A stretch of DNA of 64,000 nt from Gonapodya prolifera JEL478. Its lineage: Eukaryota > Monoblepharomycota > Monoblepharidomycetes > Monoblepharidales > Gonapodyaceae. The stretch is taken from positions 87,450 through 151,449 of the forward strand of contig KQ965846.1 of the NCBI GenBank assembly GCA_001574975.1, read 5' to 3'. The notes below the pieces were generated by a model. That model saw only the letters and a list, made by a program, of their open reading frames with translations. It made no database searches and was not told where the DNA came from. Within the stretch, counting starts at the first letter, position 1. The number at the start of each line of letters is the position of its first letter. Shown in pieces: positions 47,346 through 58,400 of this stretch. The position numbers were made by a program, and so were the translations under genes.

Positions 47346-49930
47346 TTCCACGCCGCATTCCTATCGAGTGCAACAATCTCGGAGGGAATTAACGGCGTAG
47401 CAGTGGAGCGATATCGCGAGAACCCCGAGTATCCCGAAGGCGGAAGCACCATGGACTCTTCGTCCGAAATTGAGACCCGATATAGGGGCCGCGAACATCG
47501 CTGTCACCGTTCATCATCGTTCGTCCTGAACTTGTGCTGGAAACGGAGACGAATTCTTCGACAAAGCTCTTCGCGAGGCGATTGCTCTTCGAATAGATCG
47601 GCTGGCGGTTCGCGGTAACTGGTGACTCGCAATATTGGATTCAAATCTGTTTCCAACTGTGGAACCTGCCATGAGGTAGTTCAGCGGTCCGAGATCAAGG
47701 CTGTCGCTGTGCTAGGAGAAGAAACTGAGAAATTCTCATTTCAGCATGCTTCAAGGGCCACCCAACCACTCACACGGGACTAGTTTCAGCAAACAAAGAA
47801 AAACGATATTCCGCGAAGCATAAATGAAAGTGTATGAGCGTAATTGCACCGAGAGCACTTACAAAGCTCCAGTTGCTCCCGTCGAAAGCTGCATAGGGAA
47901 GTATAAATGAGTGAAATGAAGGCAAATTGTCGAAAAAGAAACACGCACGTTCGCCCCTGCTGCCCATCCATCTCTGAAGACGAAGTGAACTATTAAAATT
48001 CTGCCTTCGTCAATTTGTATTCGTCGTCCTGCGACGGGTTATACTGGGGCAAAATGAGTAACGTTAGAGAAAGTGCGTTCAGATCTCTTTGTGATCAACG
48101 TACATCAACCAAGGCTTGCAGGGGCAGTCCTCTGTATTCCACACTTGGCTCGTGAAGTTGGTTAAGTGGACGCGCAAGATAGTCGAAGAATGGCTGAAAG
48201 CGGAATGATCACGATAGTTCATATCCGAGTTTTACGAGAATCTCCAGTATCAAACCCTAGGATGGTGAAGCTCACATGAAGCACAGGCACATCTTCACTT
48301 TGAGCTTCCGGATCCTTAAAAGCAGTTGCATCACTAGCCTGGTCTGTCGAGCGGAAGGAGCTGTCTTTCGTGATGACCTTTAAACCTTACGCTCCGCTAC
48401 CAAGGTTGTTGCTGGAACGCGGAATGGATCGGCCTTTAGTGAGTGTCGAGAGCGAGCTTGGAGTGTTTCACACGGCTCGGTTCATGGAGGGTTGAATGGA
48501 AGACCCAGGTGAGCAGTACGAGTCGAGGTTCTCCGATCGCATGGAGTTATCAGTCATAGCGTTCGAGGGCATACTTGGTGTTTGAAGCGTCCGGCAAGAG
48601 CTCGAAGTGGAACCTTACGACATCATGTCACTTTTGATGATCGTTGATGGGGAGTGAAGAGTGGAAGAGTCTGATCCGAACAAGGAGGGTCGGCCGTCGT
48701 CAGAAGTGTTTGCGTCACTTGGTTCCCCGCCGAAGTCTTTCTTCTAAACGCTTGCCCTTAAATACAGCACAGAAGTCTTCAGCTCTCGTGTGATGCAAAA
48801 CAGGCACACAAGTAGCGCTCGCCTCTGTTTCTGCCTTAGGATTATAAACCCAGCGACTACACCAATGAGAATGACTGCTCCCCCCACAGATCCCGCGATA
48901 ACACCAACGTCTGGACCTCCAGGAGAAGGTGCAGCTGTCCCTTTCAGCGAGCCATTGATGGTCCCCCCTTCAGGTGATCCTGTCCCATCTCCACCGGACC
49001 CAGCATTGCCCACACCACCAATTCCATGCAAGGTAGGGTCAGAGTCGGGGCTAGATGGATTGGCTGCGCTTCCAGAGGTTGATCCGGAAGGTCCACCTCC
49101 TGCAGGAGGCGGAGCGCCGTTGGGGGTTGCACCAGAGCCCGACGTTGGGGCGATACCATCACTCGGAGGCGGCAAAGGCACAAGACGAAGGAGCAATCTG
49201 TCAACATCGACTTTTTGTCTCATTTTTACGGCAAGAACGTACAATTTCCGGAGGCTAAGGGGTCGCAAAGGTACATTTGTCATCAATTCGCAATAAGCGG
49301 CTTTTGCTCTCAAAACAATACTCACCGGGAGGCGCCGCAGTAGGAGGAGTGTCCGGAACGCCCAGTGGGCTGCTGGAGGACTGTTTGGAGGAGGAGGGGT
49401 GGTTGGAACGGGGGCCGGAGAATTCGGGGGAGATGGAGGTGGAACAGCCGGCGGCGGCGCTGCGGGAGGTGGTGGAGGAGTTGCCGGAAGGGGTAATGCG
49501 GGAGGCGGTGGAGGTGGAGGGGAGGGTGGAGCAGTTGATTGATATGCGATTTTGCAAACATGTCGCCCCAAAGTGAGGGAGCGAGGTTGGAGCGACCCCA
49601 TAGACGTAGATTCGGTGCATACGCACCTGGAGGTGGAGGTGCTTGAGCACATTCGGCTGCCGTGCATTTGCATGAGCCGGGGCTGCAAGTGCACGTTAAA
49701 TTAGGGGGGTTACAGATGCCGGAGACCGAACAACTAGACGAATTCATGAGCTCACCAGCGCTGCGTTCTTTCTGGGCAAAGAACGTCGCTACGAATCTGC
49801 CTGCGATACAGGGCCGATCTTGCCATGCATCATCGACTGGGACTACGACCCCTCCGCTCCATGCAGGTGAGCCTATTGCAGCTCCTTCCGAAACTTCACG
49901 GTGGCGATCGTTCGAGTTGAGCAGCAAATG
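47346..49930 (-). pseudogene. Transmembrane-SH3 protein, dead tandem copy (left)
   Basis: Paralogue of the gene at 50342-53092 with the same part order. It has Cys-rich CNPPNLTCTCSPGSCKC, a Pro-rich stretch (PPPAAPPPAVPPPSPPN), a Gly/Ser stalk, a membrane helix (VGVIAGSVGGAVILIGVVAG), a Ser-rich linker, the block PFFDYLARPLNQL with YRGLPLQALVDV, an SH3 core (FRDGWAAGANV) and the tail LDLGPLNYLMAG. It is broken many times. The frame changes at the end of the Pro-rich part near 49350. Three stops lie in one frame of the linker (TAA 48615-48617, TGA 48468-48470, TAA 48387-48389). A 1-base deletion near 48019 hits the SH3 domain, and the frame shifts again in the tail near 47375. No ATG with a signal peptide is found at the 5' end. 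Codon-level similarity to the right copy remains high, so decay is fairly recent. Confidence 0.72.
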
Positions 49931-50341
49931 AGGGCAATGGTGAGTCGTGGCCGCAAAACGGACACTTCAGCTGCGCAAACCTCGACCCGACCTTACCTGA
50001 CGCGACCACCCAATCATCAGACATGTTACGAGAATAACCGGTGCACTCTTCATCGCGCAGATTGGGCAACGTTGTGGAGGAGTGTCGCGTGGCAAGAAGC
50101 ATGGCGCTAGTATAAAGTTTTACACCTTATGTCGCTCGAACCGTTCTTTAGACATTCCATTTTGGAATTTCATGAGGCTCAGAGGTGAATTCAATATTGA
50201 ATTTTTACTGTGACAGAGCTGCAAGGGAGTTCCACAAGTACGTAACTTTCCTCTGATATACAAAATGAGACAATTGTATGTCTACAATAGGCGGCACCCC
50301 ATCCCAAAGTCTAAGAAAATAAATAAGCTCGGAACTGTCCG
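49931..50341. other. Gap between tandem copies
   Basis: Former promoter of the left copy and 3' flank of the right copy. Nothing else is recognised. Confidence 0.4.
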
Positions 50342-53092
50342 TTACATCGCTGACCTCCTCGCAGAGTCTGGCGGAATGTTCCACTTTGAGTAGCTACTGT
50401 CAAGATCGGCCACGACCTCGGACGGAATTAACGGCATGGCGGTGGAGCGAAACCTCGAAAACGCAGCCGAGTTGTATCCCGCCGTCGCAGTTCTTGCCGA
50501 GTTTCCACTGGAAACGCTGGTGAAATTTTGGGATGGAACCCGTCCGGATCGAAGAGCGAGACTCGTCGTTCGAGAAAACCGATAGGTTCCAGAGTTGTTG
50601 GACTCCAGGCGACTGCCTACAGCGGACCCAGCCATCAGGAAATTGAGCGGTCCAAGGTCCAGACAGTCACTGTCGGGGAGAGTCTTTAGAACTTGAAGTA
50701 TAGGATAAGTGCGTCAATAGCATCAACTCACACAGGGCTGCGTTTGTAGGAGAATAGCATCCATAGATTGATTGGAGCAACAGTAGCAAAGGATGCGACA
50801 AGTCAGCTTACAAAACGTTATGTCGCGGGTAAGCACCAAATAAACTTACAATGCTCCAGTCACTCCAGTGGAAAGCTGAAAACGAAGGGGGAGAGCATGA
50901 ACTTAGAACAACGCAGCAGCATACGCGCATGAGCCCCCAAACTCACGTTTGTCCCCGACGCCCATCCATCTCTGAACACTGAGGTGACAATTACGAGACT
51001 GCCTTGCTCGATCAGTATCTCATCGTCTTGAGTTGGTTCATACTGTTCAAAGTACCCAAACAATGCATCAAATCGCGTATTTAAATTGCTTCCTTGCATC
51101 AACGTACATCGACAAGTGCGGCGAGAGGCAGACCTCGGTAGGGAACACTTGGGTGGTCGAGTTGGTTCGCGGGGCGGGCGAGGTAGTCAAAGAACGGCTG
51201 TAGTTTTGCCAACGTGATCAACAGTCAAGGAGATGCAATGAGATAAAGCACAGAGGGAGTCAGGCAAGTAACGCACGTGTATCACTGGGACTTCTTCATT
51301 CTGCATCTCTTCCGACTCATCCACCTCCTGTTCAAGACTATCTATCTGCCGCATCCCAGAATTGGCCATCCTCGAAGAATGAGACACCACTCTGCTGCCA
51401 CCATTTTGGATCGCCGCCGAACCACCACTTCTCCTCGACGAGGGAGATACCCTCCCACTGGCAACCACTTTACCCGACTGCGCCTGCGCTGTGGAGTGTC
51501 GATCGTTCAGGGTAGATTGCGAGCTGAGAGGCCCGGACTGGTACCCAGCGGGCACGTGATCAGACGTCGTGGAACCGGGTGCGGCGAGGCGCGAGTCCAC
51601 GTTGTCCGATCGGATGGAGCCATCGTTCATGAAGGCTTTTGAGGGCATGGAAACGCTGGTTGGTGCCGCTGATTTGCGAGATTTGAGGGAATGTTGTATG
51701 GTCTCGGTCGCGCTTCCAAGGTTCGAGGATACGATTGCGGGGAAGGAGGTTGGTGAAGATGGTGCGCCCAAAGCACCAACGCTTCCGGATCCATTGCTGG
51801 CGGTGTAGTCGTCATGGGAATCGGTGTGGTTGATCTTCGTTGCGCTTGTGCTCTTCGACCTGAAAACGTCACGAGTTCAACCAAGAAGCGTGCAAAGCAA
51901 TGGAAAATGAGATATAATGCATGCGCAGAGGGTTGTCCCGAGAAACCTTGCACTCACTTCCGGTTCCGTGTCCTCACGAACAGCACCGCACTCAGTCCAG
52001 CTATCCCAAGCACTCCCGCCACTATTCCAACAATGAGACCGATACTTGGGCCCCCTGATCCAGAGCTCCCCCCCGGCGGCGATCCAGCGCTCGATCCTCC
52101 AGGTGCAGTAGTGGCGCCTGCTGCATTCGTTCCAGTATTGCCCGTTCCACCGGTCCCCTCCGACGTCGATCCAGGGGCAGGCGCCGGCGCCGCACTTCCG
52201 GAAACAGAGCCAGATGAGCTTCCTCCTTGAGGAGGTGGTGGGGGTGGTGGGGCGCCAGCGACGACTGAACCAGCGGGGGGAGGAGCGGGGGAGGTATCGC
52301 CAGCTGGCGGAGGTGGAGGTGCTAGATAACATACGTCAATAAAGGTGCATTCGACATAAATCGCAATCAACCAACTCACTGGTTCCACCATTGGCTGTGA
52401 CGCGATAGGGCACGAAGCACGGAAAACTTGTCAGTAAGTGCGGGCTTCATGACGCATTCCTCGAGTGAACTCACCGGGGGGTGCTGCCGGAGGTGAAGTG
52501 GGCGGTGGGGTTGTTCCCCCAGAAGGAGGGAGAGGCACAGCGGGTGGAGAAGACGGAGGAGTGGCCGGAGGGGGGACTGCGGGGGGAGGCGGTGCAGCAG
52601 GAGGTGGAGGNGGGGGCGGGGCAGCGGGGGCTAGAGAGCTTTATGTAAGATGAAAGCAAGAGCCGGCGATGCGATTCAACGAAGCAAATGCGGTTGTACG
52701 CACGTGGAGGAGGTGGCGGAGGCGAAGGGCAAGGGCCGCACGTACACGTCTGAACACTGCAAGCAAAGAAATGTGATTGGTCGGCGAATGGTTTCTCAGC
52801 ACCGTTCTTGAACGTTACTCACCATAGGTTTCCGTCAATACAAGGAATGGGGCATATGGGAGCCCTTCCGAACAGATCGGGAATGCCAGGATGTTGCACG
52901 ACTCTTCGGCCTAACCTTGGATATGCCAGCAGAGAGTCATCGGTGTGCACTTGGTGTTCGCCCAACGCATCAGGTCGATTGTTGAGAAGAGAGTTCGGGT
53001 GGCGAAAAGAATCCGAGAATGAACTCACCCGCAGACGCTACGGATCCCAGGAAAAACACCGCCGCTATGAGAAAAAGTGAGATGGATCGCAT
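50342..53092 (-). CDS. Single-pass membrane protein with Pro-rich ectodomain and cytoplasmic SH3 domain
   Basis: ATG 53092 (MRSISLFLIAAVFFLGSVAS) gives a clean signal peptide ending before a GTGAGT donor. A short Cys-rich part follows (ICPIPCIDGN; CSVQTCTCGPC), then Pro-rich sequence (PPPAAPPPAVPPPATPP, with an N at 52611) and a Gly/Ser stalk. The membrane helix (IGLIVGIVAGVLGIAGLSAV) is followed by RTRNRK. The cytosolic linker is Ser-rich (SMPSKAFMNDGSIRSDNVDS; SRVSPSSRRSGGS style). A conserved block PFFDYLARPANQL, YRGLPLAALVDV runs into an SH3 domain: YEPTQDDEILIEQGSLVIV, FRDGWASGTNV, TGVTGAL. The tail DCLDLGPLNFLMAGSAVG ends at 50342. The layout recalls fungal surface sensors that couple to the actin or MAPK machinery through SH3 (Sho1 or Fus1 in type, not by close homology). 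Function is not known. The frame is intact in all parts, unlike the left copy. Confidence 0.7.
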
Positions 53093-53210
53093 CGCACATC
53101 AACGTTAAGGTCAATCGTCGCTTCTTGGAGGGATCACCGAGAGGGAACGGTTCGGAATTCAGCCGGTGGCGGCGTGTGTATGACACACTGTATATTGACC
53201 ACACTGAATT

Positions 53211-53900
53211 AGAGCCCGTTCGGTAGCAGTGGTAAAACGTGGTTAGGGCCTGAAACCACCCAATACCATTACCGTGGTATTTGGGTGTTTGATAAGGGTG
53301 GTATTGCTGCAAAACCAAGGTTTTGTGGAACCACCAATACCACCCTGTTTGGTAACACAAGAACCACGGTTGAAGACCCTGTAAAATATAGGCGTAACCA
53401 CGGTTTTGATAGCTCTGCTCTGAGCAGAGTTTTGGTGGTTCGGCTCATATCCGGGTTAACTCCCGTAGAAATCCACTGAAATTGACGACAACTATTGTAT
53501 TTTCGGGACTTCTTTTCGTTGATATCACCAAAAATGGCCAAGGATAAGAAGGAAGGGGGCAAGAGGAAGCACAACAACTGGACGATTGATATGAGCATCT
53601 GCCTGTATACTCTGCTCGAAGACGAAGTCAAAGCTGGGAGGTCTGCACAGAACGGATGGAAGGATGTACAATGGATTGCAATAGCGGGTAGCATCAGTGC
53701 CAAATTTAATCTCGACCCTCCTTATGAGCCGCAAACGGTCAAGCAATATGAGCGGAATGTGAAAAAGGAATACACGACACACACTTGTCAGGCTTGTTTG
53801 ACAGGGATCCGGCTTTGGCTGGGACCCCATTGGGAAGCGTCACAGGGGGCCTGGGAAAGCTTCAAAGATGTGGGTTCCTGATCCCAGTTGTAATCATTGA
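53211..53900 (+). mobile_element. PIF/Harbinger-type transposon remnant, left end
   Basis: TTA is followed by GAGCCCGTTCGGTAGCAG, the usual look of a PIF/Harbinger terminal repeat with its 3-bp target. About 115 bp on, CACCCTGTTTGGTAACACAA repeats the same start, suggesting one element inside another. Between them lies an inverted repeat: GGGTGGTATTG pairs with CAATACCACCC, and AAACCAAGGTTT is self-complementary. A Myb/SANT-like ORF follows. No matching right end and no DDE transposase were found, so the element is truncated or non-autonomous. Confidence 0.55.
53534..53881 (+). CDS. Myb/SANT-like DNA-binding protein of Harbinger type
   Basis: ATG 53534 (MAKDKKEGGKRKHNN), 115 residues, one exon. 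The body fits the Myb/SANT-like domain (Myb_DNA-bind_3) carried by PIF/Harbinger elements and relatives. Three regularly spaced aromatic positions lie in NNWTIDMSICLYTLLEDEV, NGWKDVQWIAIAGSISAKFN and VKQYERNVKKEYTTHTCQA, with a closing WLGPHWEASQGAWESF. In active elements this protein binds the terminal repeats and helps the transposase. Here it sits just after Harbinger-like ends and no transposase is seen. Alternatively it is a domesticated regulator; nothing in the sequence decides. It may continue through an intron past 53881. Confidence 0.6.
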   Translation: MAKDKKEGGKRKHNNWTIDMSICLYTLLEDEVKAGRSAQNGWKDVQWIAIAGSISAKFNLDPPYEPQTVKQYERNVKKEYTTHTCQACLTGIRLWLGPHWEASQGAWESFKDVGS

Positions 53901-53906
53901 AGAAAT

Positions 53907-54160
53907 TCATCTGATGGTGAACGTTGTTTGTTTGATGGCGTGACAGAAAGGAATACGAAAAGCTTTGCATGGAGGTGCTGCCGCGGACGGCGGTGTTGCA
54001 GGCGGACTTGCAGGAGGCGTTGCAGGCGGTGGAGTAGCTGGAGGAGGTTTTGCGGGTGGTGGAGTAGCTGGTGGTGGAGTCGCAGGAGGTGGAGTTGTGG
54101 GTGGGGTGGGTGGAGGAGAGGGAGGCGGTGGTGGTGGAGGGGGTGGTATTTCGTAAAGAT
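53907..54160 (-). pseudogene. Pro-rich fragment, possible third copy of the membrane-SH3 family
   Basis: The minus strand reads PPPPPPPPPSPPPTPPTTPP followed by repeats of PPPATPPPATPP and ends CKAFRIPFCHAIK before a stop at 53907. The composition and PPPATPP units match the ectodomain of the two genes to the left, but no transmembrane, linker or SH3 part is left. The Harbinger remnant adjoins exactly where these should be. It could also be an unrelated triplet-repeat tract, so the link is tentative. Confidence 0.4.
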
Positions 54161-54230
54161 TACACCATTTTGACTCTACTATCCACCTCCATGCATCTCG
54201 TCGGGCTTGCAGCACCCCCTCCACCCTCAC

Positions 54231-54719
54231 GTCTGCCTCAGTTCATACCCGCCCACGTTTCATACCCGACCTAGCACCTGCCCATGGGTGGCGACTGTTG
54301 TTAGAGTGGCCGGGAAGACGGTCGCAGAGGACTCCTGGGAAGATTTGCACTCGCCGTGAGGTCGCGCATGATCTACGCAAAAGACAGGAGACAGGGTCAA
54401 TAATATTTCAGCAGCATGGTGCTGGTTTGGAGACTTCTGTGAATCTCGGAGTGGGTGGCGTCCAACACCGGTTTGTTTTTGTTTTTGCTCCCTCGGTCCC
54501 GTCACCTCCGAGAAACCTCCTCCCGCAATTTTTTCGCACGATAATTGGAAGGACAGATTTGCCGTTCGCATATGTATGGTTTTGTGCTTCATGTGTATAC
54601 TACATGATATTTACAACCGACTGGTTTCACAAAACACAGTGAACGATTCACACAACAAACGAAGCTTCATTGTGTGCGACCAAAAGGCTCTGAATGTCCT
54701 CTCCCACCAACTCCACATC
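54231..54719. other. Intergenic, no gene seen
   Basis: No recognised gene, RNA or repeat. Probably 3' flank of the Dpy-30 gene. Confidence 0.45.
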
Positions 54720-54950
54720 TCACATCGCCTTCCTCTCCTCCCTCTCCCCACCCGCCGTCCCATTACTCAACACACCATTCGACCCAACCGCCACACCCAC
54801 ACCATCATACGCCGCACCTTCCCGCTCCTCCCACCCCACAAGGAACTCGCCCAGGAACCGTATGGGGTCTTTCGGGCGCTCGTCCAGGATCCGTGCGAGT
54901 GCGGTGATGATGGCGGGCGCGAGGTGGATTTTGAGGTAGTGTGCGTCCAT
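54720..54950 (-). CDS. Dpy-30 motif protein (Sdc1-like, COMPASS subunit)
   Basis: ATG 54950 opens MDAHYLKIHLAPAIITALAR, followed by ILDERPKDPIRFLGEFLVGW, a complete Dpy-30 motif (the two-helix dimer with L-x-P ... AL ... R-P-x-D-P-I-x-F-L). The frame ends at 54720 after 76 codons; the last 30 residues are Gly/Ser-rich (AVGSNGVLSNGTAGG). In Set1/COMPASS, Sdc1/Dpy-30 dimers bind Bre2/Ash2L and support histone H3K4 methylation. Dpy-30 motifs also occur in other proteins, but a protein that is little more than the motif fits Sdc1. Known Sdc1 proteins often carry extra N-terminal sequence, so a 5' exon could be missing. It diverges from the Spen-like gene. Confidence 0.7.
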   Translation of the reverse strand: MDAHYLKIHLAPAIITALARILDERPKDPIRFLGEFLVGWEEREGAAYDGVGVAVGSNGVLSNGTAGGEREERKAM

Positions 54951-55437
54951 TGGGGAAGGTGAGGGTGGTAGTGGGGGGATTAAACTTTGGTTGGAGGAGG
55001 AGGTAAATGACGACTGGAGGGGTTTGGAATTTTGGAAGAACCTTCCAAGGCGGAAGAATTGTGAGATCAGAGTCGTTCGAAGCGAAACGCTCAGCGTCTC
55101 ACCTTGCGGATCTGATGTATTGTCAGAAATGGAACTGGATTGCGATTGTCGGAGAAGCAGTGAAGCACACACCTGATCGGACCAAGGAAAAACCGCTAAG
55201 AACGAGTACACGCGTATTATTCAACGAGTCGTATTTGTCGTTGTTAGGTCCACTCCCCTCCTGCTCTTGAATTCTTCCCTTTGAACCAACTTGAATTGGA
55301 AACCGCTCGAACATCGTGTGGCGCAGACTGTGGCCCAGCACTTCCTGAATTGTGACAGGAGTGCAAAAACACACGCATCGTCCCACCCACACCCCCGCGT
55401 CACCCCAAATACACCGCGCACGCCCCTCTCGTGTCGT
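54951..55437. promoter_or_regulatory. Divergent promoter region, Dpy-30 / Spen-like
   Basis: 487 bp between two start codons on opposite strands (54950 minus, 55438 plus). It must serve both genes. No named motif was recognised. Confidence 0.45.
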
Positions 55438-58400
55438 ATGAGCGGTATGAACGGTCTCCCACCGAACCAGACGCACTCGGCGTCACCCAACGGGAACGGG
55501 CAAGTGAACGCCGGGGCGGGACAGGTCAACGCGACGGGCACAGGCGTTGGGCAGTTGGGCGCGCTGAGTGGACCTGCGGGTGCTGGAGGGGTAGGCGGGC
55601 TTGGCGGGTTGGGCGGGTTGGGCGGTCTCGGAGTGTTGGGTGGGTTGGGCATGGGGGTCGGCAGTCTCCTTGCCGGAAACGCGGGCGTGGGAGCAGGTTC
55701 AGCGGACCAAAAGCAGGTGACAGACTTGCAACAAATAGTCCTCCAGCAGCAACTGGCGATTCAGCAGCTGTTGTTGGGGAATTTGCTCGGGAACCCGCTG
55801 CTCCAGTTGCAGGCGTTGCAGGCCCAGCAGCAGCAGGTAGCGGCAGCGCAGGCGGGGCAGACGGGTCAGCAAGACGTACAACAGCAGCAGAACCCCCTCG
55901 CGAACCTCCTTGCGGCAAATCCAGGTGCCAGTTTACTCGGTCTGGGTGCCGGCCTTGGTGGGCTCGGCGGGCTCGGTGGCGTTGGTCTTGCCGGTCTCGG
56001 TGGGCTTGGCCAGCTCGGAGGTTTGGGGCTTGGTGGACTTGGGCTCGGCGCCTTGACTGGGTCTACCACCGCCGCCACAACTCCCACACTTCCCACCCAA
56101 AGCGCACCACCGGCCGCTCCACCACCAGTCCCACCACCCCAGCAGCGAATCCCGTACCAGGGAGACCAAGAGGACATGCAGATCGACACGGAGGCGGACG
56201 GGGACGGTGACGGTCCATCGTATTCTCCCCAGGAACCGACCGAAGACACGTACGCGGCTCCCCCGCAGCCGAAGCAGTTCGAGCCCTTCAAGCTCAAGAA
56301 ACAGGACCCTCCTCCACCGCCACCGCCGCACTCGCAAAGACTGCCGCAGGTGCAGGTAACGACCCAGGTCCAGCACCAACCTCTTCCTGCACCTGCACCT
56401 GCACCGACAGTGCCGGCGCCAGTACAGCAACAGAACCTCCCACCGCCAACTCCCGTCCCCGCACTCCCGCCCCCGCCGCCTCCTCCCATCGAACCCGACC
56501 TCCCACTCCACTTGGAGTACAACCAACTCACGCCATCCTCAGCCGCCCAGGTCCACAAACCAAAACCCCAAGTCCAACCACCTACTCCTCCCGGTCCTGC
56601 ACCTGCACCTGTTCCGGGTACAGCTGGCCCTTCACCAACTCCAGCGCAAACTTTAGCCCCAACCCGCGCGTCCAAACGCCCCCCATCCCGCTCACTCGCG
56701 GCGTCACGCACACCCTCTCCGCGCCCGCGCCGCTCGCCATCGAACAGCCCGCCTCCGCGCCGCCGTCCGTCGTCGCCCGCGCGAAGGTCTCCAGCGCGCA
56801 AACGGCTTCGTGGGCGGTCCCCAACACCGCCGGCCGCGAGTTCGGCTCAAGCACCGGCGCCCCGGCGACGGAGTTCGACTCGGTCGTCGCGCCGAATGAG
56901 CAGGGGTAAGGGTGGAAGCAGAGGCGTCAGCAGAAGCAGGAGCCGGAGTAGAACCCCTCAATCCCCCCCGTCGCGGAGGTCGAGCAGGAGTCCTGCCAAA
57001 GGAAGTCGACGAGCGAGCGGAAGAGTTGCCATGAGTCGGAGTCGCAGCCGCAGCCGGAGCGTCAAGAATCGAAGCAGGAGCAGGACGAGAAGCAGAAGTC
57101 CTAGTAGGGATAGAGTGGATATTGTTGGGACGCAGCATTTGTGGGGTAAGCACTATATTTCGATCATGCCGAATTCGGGGCGTCGAACTCACCCACATCC
57201 CCATCCCACACAGTCGGCGAAGTCCAAAACGGCGTCACCACCGCTGAGGTCGAATCCGCTCTTTCCGAGTACGGCCGCGTCCGCGACATCCGCGAAATCC
57301 CCAACCGGTTCCCGCGTCCCATCAAGGCATTCTTCGTCACCATGGAAAACCGCGAGGGTGGCGCCAGGTTGCTCAAGGGCAGGGTCGTTGTGCGGGGGAG
57401 AGTGGTGGTGGTGAATGTGAATAAGAAGTTCGAGACCGGAAGAGAGTTTGACAGGAGGGGTGAGTGCGGACGTGGGGTTGGGAGGGGTGGATGACCGAAC
57501 CGCAAGTGATCCCACTCTCCCTCACACCGTGTTCGATTTTCAGAGTCCCGCTCGCTTACTCCCCCACCTGCGCGCCCACCCGCGCGATCACCATCGCCCG
57601 CCAACGATAGCCCCGCGGGGCGTGGCCGGGGCGATGGTCCCCCCCTCCGCGACAACAGATCCGTGAAGATTGATCTGGGTCACCTTCCTCAGGACATCAC
57701 CGTGGACGATCTCCGGACCGAGTTTGGGCGGCACGTGGACGTCCTGGACGCATGGCGTGACGAGTACGGGCGCGCGGGCGTCGTTGTGGCCAACTGGGAG
57801 GGAGGTATGAATGCTAGGAGGGAGATTCAGGTGGGTTCAGGGGTGGTGGGAAATGGGGTCCTCGTTCGGGTGCTCACGTGCTTTGGTGGTCCCTTTTGTA
57901 GGCGAGGGAATTATTAGGCCCGCGTACATCGATATACGTGAACAAAGCGGCGTTGAACGGAAACGGGTGGGGAGGTGGAAGGGGGAGAGGCGACGCCCGA
58001 CGGTTCGACTCGCGAGACAACAGACCTGATGGGCCAAGCAGTCTACGGGACAAAGATACGAATATGTCCCCCGCGGGGTCACAACCCAGGCGGAACGACT
58101 CTCGTTCCCGGTCTCGGTCGCCGCAGACTGGGCGAGGTGATTTCGACAGCAACAAGAGGTTCCCTCCCGCCCCCGGGCAAGGTCCGAGGGACTATGGCGG
58201 CGCTCGCAGCGGCTACAACGATGAAGACGAAGCGAACGCGTGCCCGACGCTGTACGTGTCGTTCTTCCCCGCCGATATCTCTCGCCACGCGATTTGGGAC
58301 GTGTTCGAGCGGTTCGGCACTGTTGATTACGTGAGGCTTGTTCAGAGTCGGAAAGCTGCTGATCTGGTGTATGCGTTCGTGACATTTGATAGCCTCGATG

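Noticed and set aside
53965-54156. Plus-strand poly-Gly ORF (AGGGVAGGG repeats)
   Set aside because: Reverse-strand reading of the Pro-rich tract; the minus-strand reading matches neighbouring gene composition better.
55866-56801. 311-codon minus-strand Gly-rich ORF
   Set aside because: It is the antisense of the Pro/Gln-rich part of the Spen-like gene; Gly/Val-rich composition follows from the opposite strand and no domain is visible.
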